Shown here: positions 22,338-33,650 of the stretch, piece after piece
How the letters are laid out: each line of letters starts with the position of its first letter
Position numbering within the stretch: position 1 is the first letter of the stretch
DNA from: Aquanectria penicillioides
Lineage: Eukaryota > Ascomycota > Sordariomycetes > Hypocreales > Nectriaceae
Assembly (NCBI GenBank): GCA_003415625.1
Contig: PYIU01000009.1
Location: 3,224,001 to 3,288,000, forward strand
Reading direction: 5' to 3'
DNA length: 64,000 nt
Made by a program: the position numbers and the translations under genes
The notes under the pieces: generated by a model
Database searches by the model: none
What the model was told of the DNA's origin: nothing
The model's input: the letters and a program-made list of their open reading frames with translations, nothing else

Positions 22338-23842
22338 TCATTCCTCTTGCTGCTCTGGCTTCTGACCATAAACAACGGTCCTAAAATTGCAAATTCGTAA
22401 GTGATAGTCCCAGTTTGAACAGAGCTTCGATTGTCTTACATTTCCACATATGAATGAAGACTTGGCCGAGTCAGCTCTTTTCGAAGCTCAGCAAGGTATA
22501 TCTGCGCATCTTCGTACTTCCACTTTAGTTAAAGGTTAGCTTGTTTCTAACATCACTAGTGGTGCTACCCGTAAGGAAAACTAACCCCTAGCATCTCAGT
22601 CAATCCCCGGATAGAGAAACCTTCGATGCCCTGGAGCAGAAACTGGCGGTTCCAAAGTCCCCACTGTTTGAGCTGCTTGTCCTTTGGCCAATCGCCGATC
22701 GGCACCTTGATCCTTTGCTCGGTGACTTCAACAAAACCAGCCTCACGAACGACCTCTGCTGCTCGGTGGCCATTGAAGAAACCTTTCCCCATGGCAGCTC
22801 CAATCTTCTCGAATATCTCCACCCAAGTCTTGAGTGGTGAGTCGGGCTTGAGGGAGCCGTCATCGGATGTTGCAATACCCCAGAGCTCAACATGTTCTAC
22901 CCAGCCCCCCGGTTTCAGATGGCTAGAAAGGGTAAATTAGTACAGCATACTATAATCTTCTTATAGTCTATGGCTTACTTCAAAGCCTTTTTGTGCAGCT
23001 CGGTCCAGTCCGGAATACAGCCTGTCATTCCGCGAATATGGACAAAGTCGAATTTATTCGATGGGTACGTCCACTCCTTATTGATGTCATCTACTTCAAA
23101 CCTGCAGTTTGGTGGGACGAATCCCGGCTGGATTGGTGAAAGGTCCACACCTGTGACTTCGGCAGAAGGGTGTTGATCAGCGAATTCTCTGGCATAGGCG
23201 TGAGTAACTGAGTTATAAATGATTCATATGTGATCCTACATTGCCCAGATTCCGGTCCCGCACCCCAAGTCCAACACGGCCTAATGATTTAGCAAGTACA
23301 AATTAAAACACAAAAAACTTGTCGGTAGACTAACCTGTGGACTCTCCGCGATAGGTGCCTTGTACAGCTTTCCGCCCAGAACTATGCGATACATTTCGTG
23401 CCTTTGTATGTTAGCTGCGCCACAGTTTGATATAGTTGGGACAGTTGTCACATCAAGTCCTCGGCTTCCTGCTGTCGGTCATCATTAGGACCCCTTCAAG
23501 GAAGCGGTTAGTAACTTGGACGTGTTTTCTCAATTGATAAGACACTACCAATAGGATCCGTCCTGGTACGAATGATAGCGACGTCCATTCTCCCACTTGT
23601 AGTTCAGAATGGATGACCTCAAGGATTCGGTGTCGGTAACTTGTGTTCTACGCAGTTCAGAAAACCGTCAAAATATAGGTAGAAGGACCAGTGTATCTTA
23701 CGAGGTTGAGTAAGTGGAGTCGGTGTCGTCATCCTAGTCGACCATGACCGTAATCAGCATCAGCAAACGTTTGGACAATCCGCCGCACACATACCACTTC
23801 GATGGAACCGACGCCCTGCTGGGAGACCTCAGGATTACACAT
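22338..23842 (-). CDS. LaeA-like SAM-dependent methyltransferase
   Basis: Ten short exons (23842-23795, 23733-23702, 23647-23549, 23493-23452, 23401-23335, 23280-23240, 23188-22979, 22922-22586, 22522-22440, 22380-22338) join in phase to 333 aa. The N-terminus shows the family block 'SLRSSILNYKWENGRRYHSY', then 'YWGPNDDRQQEAEDL'. The SAM site is 'AVLDLGCGTGIWA' at residues 97-109, followed by 'VTGVDLSPIQPGFVPPNC' (motif II). Later come 'RGMTGCIPDW', 'HLKPGGWVEHVE', 'VPIGDWPKDKQLKQWG', and the usual C-terminal 'VVYGQKP'. Relatives include LaeA (a nuclear regulator of secondary metabolism) and many enzymes of unknown substrate, so the exact role cannot be told. Three introns end in AAG. The gene is intact although both neighbours are pseudogenes. 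Confidence 0.88.
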
Positions 23843-24607
23843 GTCGTCAAAGAGAGTATTTTAGGAATAATAGAGGTATTAAAAACAACCATGCTTGTGA
23901 GGGGAACGAGATTTTCAACGTATTATTCATTAACCGAGAGTGGAGTCTCCTCCACCCTTGTTCGTGCTACCTCCCCACCCCCCTCAAAAGCAAGGGTTTG
24001 AGAAAGGTTAAAATGGATTCGGATATTATGATAGAAAGATGGGCGAGGGTTGAGATCTGGAAATTCTTCAAAGCGGTCGAAAGCCTCGGGTCCAGTACTA
24101 TAGTGTAGAATATGTTTCTAGCGAGGATGGGGGGGTATGTTGCAGCCCAATTGTTGATGTCAGAACTGACGCGTCGTCGGAATTCTCGATAGTAGGTGCA
24201 TAATATTGACATGATATGACTTGTTCATTCCGCTGAGCCGTGGAACGATAGTCATGTTGGTGATTGGTGGGTCTACATCTGCAAGACCAACAAGACCAAC
24301 AAGTGGGCTGGGCATCCGTAGCCGTGCTACCGTGCGTGCTACCTTACTTTATGATCAATGCAGCCAATTATGCAAGTTGGTTCAATCCCTTGTAGTTTGA
24401 GGTAACACGCATAAATACAGCGTTGATGTGAAATCATCTGGTTGGGTCCCAAGCATCTCTTCCTCCACTACTATGTGTAGCTTCTGCATGTGAAGTCTTT
24501 TCACAGGTTACTTAACTTGTAATACATGATACTTGGCATCACGTCACACCAATTTTCATTTGTGCCCGTCTTCAGTTTCTCAAACCTCCACCCCGCTTGC
24601 TCTATAT
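23843..24607. other. Intergenic, no gene seen
   Basis: About 765 nt holding the promoter of the methyltransferase gene and the 3' flank of the paraoxonase-like pseudogene. A short AACAAGACC duplication lies near 24285-24305. No coding signal. Confidence 0.55.
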
Positions 24608-25949
24608 TTAGAGATCAATTCTAGTCACTATAACGCCCTTGCCAAGTGGTCTAGCTATAAATACCTTGGCCTGCTTCTTTCCTGAGTTGATGTCTGGGTC
24701 AACAACAACGTGGACGGCCGTCGAAGCAGTTCTGCTAATGTGACCATTGTCCCACAAAATGAGTGTTTGTTTGTATTTTTCGCAATGCGGTGAACTTGAT
24801 GACGCTTCGTTTTCTTGAACTAGCCACACCATGAGAGGATCTAGGCCATTTGGGAATTCAATAGCTTTCGAAAAACCGGCGAGAACATAACCGTTAGCAT
24901 CTCGCCTAGTTTTCTCAACATACGGATCCTTGAAATAGGATGGGTTGTCAAGCGCGCAGGGAAGCTGAATTGTTTCTGTAATCCTCAACGCCGGTGTCTG
25001 CTGTGCTTCCTCTTCGGCTAAGAGTACTTGAGTAATGGCTGTGCGACAGATTAGGATCTCTGATGGAGTTTTGCCCCAGCCAAGACCATTGTTGTTATGA
25101 ATTCCTTGGTTGGCGATCGTTCCCACCACCCCTTCACAACCATCGCCCACTAAGACTTGAGGATCTGTAGGAGTTAGATGGATGAGGTTTGTGGGACCGA
25201 TTGACCCATACGCGAAATCTTCGAGTAGCCTCATAATTCCATTCCAGTGGAGATCGTCATTCGTGACATATATCTCATTAAGGCTTTTGAACAAAATGAC
25301 ATTCGGAGTTCGGATCAACGGATGCCAAATTGACCAAAGATGCGTAGCTTCTGACGTGCCGATTTCATGGTAGAATAGCTCAAGCCGCGACCGGGCCTTG
25401 GGAATTCTGGAGTCCTTATGCCATGTGCTTGGGGTGCCGTCGTAATATTCAGGGTTGGACAAGTGATTGACCGCCATGATGTAGATGCGATTTGGATCCT
25501 AAGGTAGGGACCACACATCGATGCCATGGATGTTGAATGGACCGTTGTAGTTGACAAGTTCTAATCGTTCAGTGGAGAGGGTCAAGTATGGGGCTAGCTT
25601 GGATTCTGGTGCATAAGTATAGTTTATCTTTAGTAGTACCTTGACGTCAATGACAATTATTGACCCTTGCCCAATCATTCAAATGCCCCAATGCGCTAGA
25701 CTTGATTGTATCAGTATTGGGTTAACGTTTGTCATTGAAGATGAGGGCCGAGCTTACAGGGGAAACCATGTGTTTCTGGGCGTCTCGTTGGCTTCTGATG
25801 CACCAAAGAGCTGGTTGGATGGAGCATGATAGTGGTCCTCGGCGAAGAGTGTCTGGATTGGCGCGCAAATCTGCTCCATGAATGTTCGGCAGGGACTGAA
25901 AGAGACGACTTATGCCTAGAACCTTTATCCCAAGAGCGAGGGAAGACAT
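24608..25949 (-). pseudogene. Paraoxonase-like lactonase/arylesterase, disrupted
   Basis: The 3' part (25477-24608) is a clean 289-codon frame with fungal paraoxonase (beta-propeller) features: 'HLTPTDPQVLVGDGCEGVVG', 'GLGWGKTPSEILICRTA', and an 'AVNHLSNPEYY' block of the kind that contributes metal ligands in PON enzymes. It reads upstream through a TAG at 25501-25499 into 'NGPFNIHGIDVWSLP', the expected preceding block. Further upstream a one-base shift near 25661-25680 separates it from the exon reading 'EDHYHAPSNQLFGASE' and ending at a normal GTAAGC donor. A possible start 'MSSLALGIKVLG' at 25949 needs another frame change. Two independent lesions make loss of function likely. Family members hydrolyse lactones or aryl esters. 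Confidence 0.75.
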
Positions 25950-26499
25950 TATGCCGATTCACCCCCATTTATAACACAGCTCTACCTATCTAATGGTATC
26001 TAGGGCCCTACATAGCAGAGGGAATAATGCCGGACAACTGCAGTGCATCCTCACAGCCGAGATGCATTACGGCAACTTCTATCTCTCCGTCAAAAAACAT
26101 CTCGCCATCGGAGTCGGTCCAACATCGCCGTCCCCAGCGACCGGGGTTCCTGTCATGCCGATTCCAGGGGATGTCCTCAGCTCTTTTCCATAGTCTAGCC
26201 CATTTTATAGCACATTGATACTTCACCACAATTCAAGTCCCCTGTAGATCTTGTGTCTCGGCGGCCGAGACCGACATCGAAACACGCAATTTGATGGCTG
26301 TAGAACAACATCGGATCCACGTTCAACGTGGATAAGGATATTTACAATGCTGACGGATGGATTGACCATAGCCTACTTCTGGCAAATTATGCCCATCTTT
26401 CCATTCCAGTGTTACTTATTTTCACACCCTCCGGCGAGTATGAGAAGGCCTGCCTCAGTGAGACAAAACCTTACCAAACCAGTGTCAAACCTCGACTAA
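25950..26499. other. Intergenic, no gene supported
   Basis: About 550 nt between the paraoxonase-like and MFS relics. An open stretch (26328 onward) leads into the MFS relic without recognisable similarity before about 26600. Confidence 0.45.
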
Positions 26500-27560
26500 G
26501 TCGTCCAATTCAAGACGACAGACCACGGCCCATCTTGAGCACAAAGTTAGAAAATGGCCGACAACCCTCGCCTTTTCCTTCGGAATCCCATCCGTCATCT
26601 CAAGAGTCCGACCTGGTTACTTGGTACGAAAATGATGTCGAGAATCTGCATCGCTGGACACTGAAGCGAAAATGCTTCGTCACCACGCTGCTTATCATCC
26701 TACCGATCGTCGGCAACGTCGGGCCTAGCATTCTCTTCGGATCCAGCACAACTTCTCGAAAATAATATGGTGTAGGATCTATAGTATCGATTCTTCCCAT
26801 TACAATGTTCCCTTTAGGCTTCCCTTTTGGCCGGCTGTTATTCGGTCCACTGTCAGAACGAGTCGGTCGAAAGATACCCATTGTCGCTGGCGTGGCTATA
26901 TTTTCCACATTTTGCCTCCCCATTCCCCTGGCTGAAAACTACTACAAAATACTCATTTCTCTTTTCTTCGGGGGCCCATTTGGTTCTGCCGCAATGGCTG
27001 CGACTGGCGGTGCGGTTGCCAGGATTTGGTCTGATCCCATCACGAGAGGCATTGGCATGGATCCCTTTATCGTGACTGGGGTCTTAGGGTCTGTCATGGG
27101 ACCTAGTATCGACAAATTCATCTCAAAATGTTATCTAGGTTGGAGATGGACGGTGTGGGTCACGTCTATCATGCGCTGCAGCTTTACAACCATCTTTGTC
27201 CTTGGAGTCCCTGAGACGTAAGCCCCGGTGTGGCCAAGGTTAGAAGAGACAAAAACCAATGACGGGTCAGTTGTCAAGTCTATCTTCTTCGGCCGTGGAG
27301 TAAATTGCCAACAAGCGGAGCTCAGTTATTCTTCCCCGTCGTCTACTAACAATAAACACGTAGTCTTATCGGCCACGGAACCTATTTACCTGATCATCAA
27401 CATCTACAGCCGTTTTTTATGGCCTTCTATTCCCCTTCTTTCTCGGTTTTCCCATTATTTTTATTGGAGTGCGTGGTGTCGAGCCCAGGCTAGCTTACCT
27501 TACCTTCCTAGCCTTCGTTGTAGGGGAGGTGATTTGTTGGATAGTTTCGAGCGAATAGTT
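26500..27560 (+). pseudogene. MFS transporter (DHA1/polyamine-transporter type), truncated and broken
   Basis: One frame carries 'DLVTWYENDVENLHRW', the cytoplasmic entry block of DHA1 MFS proteins, then TM1 'CFVTTLLIILPIVGN'. A TAA at 26763-26765 follows, and the frame continues with 'GRLLFGPLSERVGRKIPIV', the MFS loop 2-3 signature. After that come 'GGPFGSAAMAATGGAVARIW' and 'WRWTVWVTSIM' to a TAA at 27219-27221, where 'ETYAP' is expected. Downstream, split over frames, lie 'SATEPIYLIINIY' (27366 onward) and 'LFPFFLGFPIIFIGVRGVE'. Similarity stops around 27560, so the C-terminal half is missing. The transport function of the ancestor is not known. Confidence 0.8.
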
Positions 27561-28062
27561 CGCTTTCATCAACGCGTTGAGTATTTCAATTGCCTAGACT
27601 AGACCTTGCTTCACATACCAGAAGGATACATAGGGACGGTCTGGACAAGCTAAAATCTCTAAGTATTAAGTTACACTTTGGAGCAGTTCGATATTTAATT
27701 GAGCTTTTTGAAGCTGAACTGAATTCTTATATCAGGATATCCCCGTGTGATGTGAGATTAACTCGACAAGGCCGACAACTGGATGACTCGTCAAGATGCG
27801 TCCCAGTGATGCCAACCGACCAATTGTATGCGGCGTGTCGCTAGCAATTTGGATCATAAGTGTCAGGCATTCCCTCGCGTGGTTTCCTAATTTTCTTTTC
27901 TCTATAAAGTTGGACTTGTCATAGCGAAGAGCTAGCGCGTAGATAACGTGGTAACAGTACTTTAGCTTCAACCTCATGAGTTCAAGTTCTGTCGCGGAAG
28001 GCTTATTCTAGACTTTTGCATGAAGATGGCCGTACCGTTGGAGCCAGCCGATTAACAGCTTA
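27561..28062. other. Intergenic, no gene seen
   Basis: About 500 nt between two pseudogenes. Frames at 27590-27844 (plus) and 27732-27977 (minus) overlap on opposite strands and show no motif. Confidence 0.5.
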
Positions 28063-29529
28063 TTAAATTGCTGTATTTTGAATCTGGCCTGGCCAGTACT
28101 GGTCTCTGCAGCTTGCGAAGAAGTATTGTTGAAGGTAAATGTCCTCCCAGATTTTCATTAGATGATAAAATGCCTGGTTGATTTGTCGAATAGGTGTATC
28201 AACAAGCTCATCATATGGTATATCTGAATCAAATGAGCATAGGTCGCATGTGTGGCTCACCATAAAAACCCTTTGGTTGTCGAAAGCGTTGAGCACTCCA
28301 AACAGGTGCTTCTTTTCGTCAAGGTCTTTATCGTGCGAGTTGCTGAGTCGTTGAATTCCAACGATGCGAGCAACTTGGCATGCCGCTTGACACGTTTTCT
28401 GAAACACAATCTTACCGTAGAATTCTCGGGCCACCAAGACCTAATCTCGTTTTAGCGGCAGATCGACGGCGGCACCTAGAATCAGGAACACACTATGGGT
28501 TCAAAGCGCCTGAACATTCACAATCTCTGGGCGAGTCCAATTTTGAAGGTTGGTCAGGGCACGATCGCAGTTTCTCAGAAATTGAGTTGTGATCTCGTTA
28601 ATAAAGTTGCTTAAAACGATAGACTGAGAAGCTCAAGCCGACTGAGCTGTGAGGTTGAGCCCTAATAGCGTGGCGTTATTTAGGATCAACGACCAAGCAC
28701 TTCCATCTCCTGACTGTTTCTCATTTGAGTAATGCGCCTCGGTGGCACTCTGAACCCTTTTCTCGTCGAATATTAGCACGAATCAGTTGATTTATCGTAA
28801 AAGGTTGCCTGCAAACTGATCTACGAGTTTGCGAGGAAGTGCAATGATGGCATTCTGGTCACACACAATTTTGGGCTCTTGGCACTGCTCGTCTAACGGG
28901 AAATCATCCAAAATTTTTATCAAAGAGCGTATTAGCCATGATCATCCGGTGCCATCTTTATATTATAGGCATTATAAGCCAGCAATTTTCGCCAAAGCGC
29001 GTTGATAAGCATCAGCGCTGATGAGTCGCCAAAAATGCGCTCGCCACCCAGTTCTAATTGAACCTTTTCAGTCCCATGACGAAACTATAGGTCATCTTCT
29101 GGGGGGCTATAAACACTAGGAGGCATTGGGTCTTCTCGATCACCAATCCCAGTAAGGTGATGACGGGAACTCGTTTGGGTGGCAATCACGTTGAGTGTGT
29201 CGTTCATTTTATCTAGACGCTCTATTACAGTGGAGAAATAGTCTCTCCTATCATAGCTTAGTAGCTTTGGCTTGAATAGAAACGTAAAAAAATGCTTGCA
29301 ACTGTTTAGTGGGGTTGACGCGCTTGAAGGTATTTGATGAGCTGCATAATGCCCAGGCCTTGATGGAGTTGGAGCATTCGGGCTGCTGCCGTTCGCACCT
29401 CACTTTACAGGCTCTCCATTGATCGCAGGCAGCTACAGTAGCGACTCTATCATGGAAAGATCGTCTCCTTTTAGTGCTCTTAGACCTGGTGGCTTCCAGA
29501 TGATGATCTGGGCTCGATTCCATCTGCAC
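28063..29529 (-). pseudogene. Zn(II)2Cys6 transcription factor with lost zinc ligands and many stops
   Basis: The 5' piece (29529-29251) carries a zinc cluster in which the second Cys is Trp ('ACDQWRACKVRC') and the fifth is Ser ('PECSNSIKAWALC'), so the binuclear zinc site cannot form. Downstream frames, interrupted by stops and shifts, read 'IERLDKMNDTLNVIATQTSS', 'DREDPMPPSVYSPPEDDL', 'GGERIFGDSSALMLINALW', 'LILNNATLLGLNLTAQS' and 'QFLRNCDRALTNLQNW'. A last open piece (28437-28063) includes 'CQVARIVGIQRLSNSHD' and 'RVFMVSHTCDLCSFDSDIPY', typical of the fungal regulator middle-homology domain. Order and strand fit a single ancestral gene. The decay is more advanced than in the pseudogenes to the left. 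Confidence 0.78.
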
Positions 29530-32500
29530 AGCGCTGTGGTTCCGGAGTCAGATGAGTTTCCGGATGACGCGGACGACAAGCCAGTTTCCAGATAACTCTC
29601 CTATTTAGGCTTCCTGACTCAGTAGATCCGCAAGTCTCATAGGTCAGCGCTAGTGGCCCTTACAGTTTGGTTGTTACGCAGCAGAACAGAACGCTGAACT
29701 GCATGGGCTCGGGACTGGGAACTTCGGCCCGGGGCTCTATGAGATGCCGAGTATCAAATCATAATTCTAGCAAGGTGGTGTACTCGAATAAGTCTATATA
29801 GAGTACTGGCCTATACTAAGTTGGAGTTGTCAGCGCGTTAACTTGATCTCTCATGTTCATGTAACTAACGAATCTCTTCATCAAGCCTGGCCCTAAGATT
29901 TTCCCTTAGTATCATATGGGGAAACCAGGTATAATCCTGGTGTTTCCCTTGGCAAATTACTAGTCCTGTTTGGAGACTGAAATGGCCTAGCTCGCCTGCC
30001 AAATGTCAATGCCCATGGCATGGTCTCCGGCGCCGTCCTGGCTACCTTTGAAACATGAGTTGTCAACAAGAGAAAAGTGGCGACAGGGGCTCCCGGGAGA
30101 GGGATCATCAAGGCTTGCTGCAGTTTAGTAAGTAATTGACAACGAATAAAAAGCTGATCATAGGCCCGGAGCAAGTTATATTTCTGGTCCTGAACTCTTG
30201 GCATTGTTGGAATTGCAGATTCGTCTGCGCCTTACTTGAATAGGATGCCGCATTGCAACCTCATGCCACTTCAAGACAAGGGAGCGAAGCACCTCCACAA
30301 AATGAGGCTGAGACTTAACGAACGGACTGTACTTTTGTTGCGCGCCAATGAAGACCCTGGCTTGAACGAACACTAGCTTCTGAGACATGGTGGTGCTACA
30401 CCACTCAACTGAGAGCATTTTGCTTGCTGACGGTGACATCAAGATATCCCTTGCCACCGAAGGTTTTAAGAGTCGCCATCTTGAAGATTGGTGTGCTAGG
30501 GCCTAATCTCAGCTCTTCCCAACGATTGAAATGTGTGTTGATGTCCACTGTGTTGGAATAGGGTGAACACGGTAAACAAACCAATGTTGGTTGAAGCTCG
30601 ATACACCGTAGATGTCGCCTACATTTTCTTGAGGATGACTTGTACATTGTATGTCCCGTTATCGTTATGACCTGGCCGATGATGTCCCTATCACCCGGCA
30701 TGTCAGTTCTATGAGCTTCAACGATATGACATTCGGGGGCGGGGTTCAAGGTCCAGCGGTTGGTGCGCAGAAACCAGGCTCCCCATCCACAAAGTAGGCG
30801 TCCCCCATCAAGAGTCCGGAGCTTGCCAGATGAATAGGATTGGTTCTGGAATCTAATGCAAACTTTCACCGAGTAATTCCATCTCCGTAGCCTTTCATAC
30901 CTAGAAGTTCGGTAGAGTTCTGGTCAGTTGGATAAATTCTTGCCGAATGATGGAAGCATGAAAGGTCAAAAACGTCCATGACCAATAAGGGTAGTACCGA
31001 GGACCGACTAGTAAGCATCAAGATCAACCATCAGCTCTTAATTCCTGTTGCCTTTTGCCGGCTTACTAGATGACAACTCACCATTTTGGGAATATCTGAA
31101 CCCATCAGAGGGCACCCCTCAGCAACATGACGGGAAAATATGACCTTGTCAGTCTACCCGACCTTGGTAACCATCCCTAGCTCCAATTTATTGCCATGGT
31201 TTGAGACGGCGGTGTTGGTAGATACTTCGAGTAGAGCATGACACAAAAAGGCCGAGGCTAAATGCCTTGATGACCCAACCCTGGAGGATGCATCCTGCAG
31301 GACTGATGATTAGTACGCTTCGGATGCGTCAACATACGAGATTGTTGGGGTCCTTCAAGGTTTGACCACCTCTTTTCTCAATAAAGGGGGACGTAATTGC
31401 CCTTTTTGAGCTGGAGCTATTATTTGGAGATTGTCTCACGTAGCTCAGGCACAATCTCAGGTTAAATGATGCATGGGAAGCAAGTTGTGCGTTGACTGTT
31501 TCATCGGTGGTCTAGTTAGATTTTGCAATAGTGGCGCACCGGTGAAGAATTGGCCCTTGACCCTATTCACAAGTGCCGCTCGCCATCATGTGTAGCAGGC
31601 ATCTTCTCTCCAGGATAAGGATTGGAGGAGGTGTGTGATAGACAATGACATAATCGTGACCTACAAGTTAGCTTCGATCCCAACACAGCCAATTTGATGT
31701 GTTCAAAATACCTGGTTCCATGTCAATGGCTGCAAGCCCGCCTTGGACAATAAATAGCTTCATTTTACACCTTCCAAACAGCGCCATTGGATGGAAATAT
31801 TCGACAACATGACACATACTCGTACTCAATCTTCTTTAATTTCTTCCGCGGAACAGCAGATACGGAGCTACATCTCGAACTAGCGTGGCTTGATGACGAT
31901 ATTCTAATATACTCGGCCATCCGCATTCGTAAACTGAGGCTCCTAACTTCCGACGGCGTGGCCGGATTTCCCTGGCGTTCTAGACCAAGGCGCTGCTGTA
32001 CATGGCCTCATACCACGTCTGTGGGAACTAGAGGACGACTGAACCCACCGTATTTGGCGCAGCACCTGGGTGATGACGCGCAAGCCAGCTCCTAGCAACT
32101 GCCGCTCGAATTTGGCCAACCTACATAAATTAACGCCTTGTAGAACACGAGATGAATCCTAGGTCTGTCGGTTCAGAGGGCTACTTATGCTAGGTGCTAA
32201 AAGAATACCGGGGACTGCTGTCTCGTTTCAAACTACACTAACCCTTGCCAAAACATGGAGATGCAAGGCTAGGTTGAGAAGCGAATGCATGTCGGCAACA
32301 ATAATCTCCACACGTCTCCTTCTTACTCTCAACAATGGTATGATTCCACAGCCATGGTCGCTACGATTTAGCACACTGGAGAAAGAATTAATCGATTGAT
32401 GAGAGTTTGATTATGGGGTGGCTATTTCTTTTAGAATCTAGATGAAACGTCTAGATATTTGCTGCTTTGTCAACAATATGAACCGTTGTGCTGGTTAGGG

Positions 32501-32649
32501 GCTTCTCGAGATGATGCGATCGTGGAAGAAGTTCATAAATACCAATACCTGGATCATATGTGAGCTTCATCTTCAGCATCCTACCTCAGTCCTTCTTTTC
32601 TCGGGAGTCCCCTTGTCATTCATTTACCCATATCGCTCATTTACCAAAC
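29530..32649. other. Long region with unrecognised coding-like fragments
   Basis: About 3.1 kb without a gene I can support. On the minus strand, frames at 30869-30405, 30457-30176 and 30204-29893 are adjacent and could be pieces of one decayed gene ('RWEELRLGPSTPIFKMATLK', 'QPHFVEVLRSLVLKWHEVA'), but no family is recognisable. On the plus strand, 31787-32095 is open but unconserved. The last ~150 nt should be the promoter and 5' UTR of the expansin-like gene. Confidence 0.45.
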
Positions 32650-33650
32650 ATGATGCTGTGCCATCTTCTTTCTTCTAGCCTGGTGCTGGCCACTATGGTT
32701 ACTGCCAAAGCTTGCAAGCCTCAACTGGCGGTGTCTTCCTCTTCCGTCCAAACGTCTGCCAAGCCAACATCGACGTTGGCTCTGGTTGGAACCACTCTTG
32801 CTGCTGATGCAGCTACGACGCTGCTTAGCGTCACGAAAGCTGCTACCACTACCACCACCAAGCTTGTCAGTTCCGAAACTCCGGAGGCAGAAGCTGCAAT
32901 CGAGGTTACCACGTCCAAAGTCCAAACTTCAGCCTCCGCTGCTGCCACCTCGGATGCGCCAGTGTTCGTCGGCCTAGGAACGCGATATGGCGACTCCTGC
33001 ACTGAGGAGGACTGCTGGCAGGGCGGTGCCTGCAGCTTTGTTGACTACGATCTCCCCTCCAGCGTTGACGGGTCTACCTGCGTCTCTGAGGATATTTGGA
33101 ACAATGGAGCGAACTGTGGTGGCTGCATCAGCGTCAGCTACAAGGGAACAACAATCACAGTCATGGTGAGTGCTAATGCACGCATTTGCTAACAGTCTAG
33201 ACGCCCTTAGCTAATTAAGTCTCCTAGGTCACCAACCTGACAGGAGGCAATGCAACCCACCTCGACATGACCCCTGACACCTGGAAGAAGCTAACAAATG
33301 GATACTCTGGCGGTGGCGTTGACGGCATCGAATGGCAATGGGTCACTTGCCCCATCGCTACGACTACCCCTCTGGAGATTCATATGCACAATGGAGCTTC
33401 AAAGTACTGGTTTGCGGCCACTGTGCAGAACGCACGTCTCAGAACGAAGACGCTTGATGTGAGCGGTGATGAGGGCAGCACCTGGCAAGCTACCACGCTC
33501 GACAACTACAACATGTTCACTCTGGACGGAACCCTCTCCGTTGATACTGTCTGGGTCCGCGTCACCAGCGTCAAGGGCGATGAGGTTATTGTCAAGAACG
33601 TCGCGCTCAAGTCTGGGGAGGTTACCCAGGGGACGGAGAATTATGCCTAG
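32650..33650 (+). CDS. Secreted expansin-like protein (RlpA-like barrel plus C-terminal domain)
   Basis: Two exons (32650-33165 and 33228-33650) join in phase 0 to 312 aa. The start gives a clear signal peptide ('MMLCHLLSSSLVLATMVTAKA'). Residues ~25-110 are Ser/Thr/Ala-rich, a likely O-glycosylated linker. Then comes a Cys-rich double-psi beta-barrel segment ('GTRYGDSCTEEDCWQGGACS', 'NNGANCGGCISVSYKG', 'MTPDTWKKL'). The C-terminal ~90 residues ('YWFAATVQNARLRTKTLDV', 'VWVRVTSVKGDEVIVKNVAL') resemble the carbohydrate-binding half of expansins. These proteins loosen or bind plant or fungal wall polysaccharides without hydrolysis (family knowledge). The frame is intact. Confidence 0.85.

Noticed and set aside
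13421..29529. Heavy repeat-induced point mutation across the whole region
   Set aside because: Several stops fit C-to-T changes, but frames remain long, frameshifts are frequent, and the region is not obviously repetitive or extremely AT-rich. Ordinary decay is enough without computed RIP indices.
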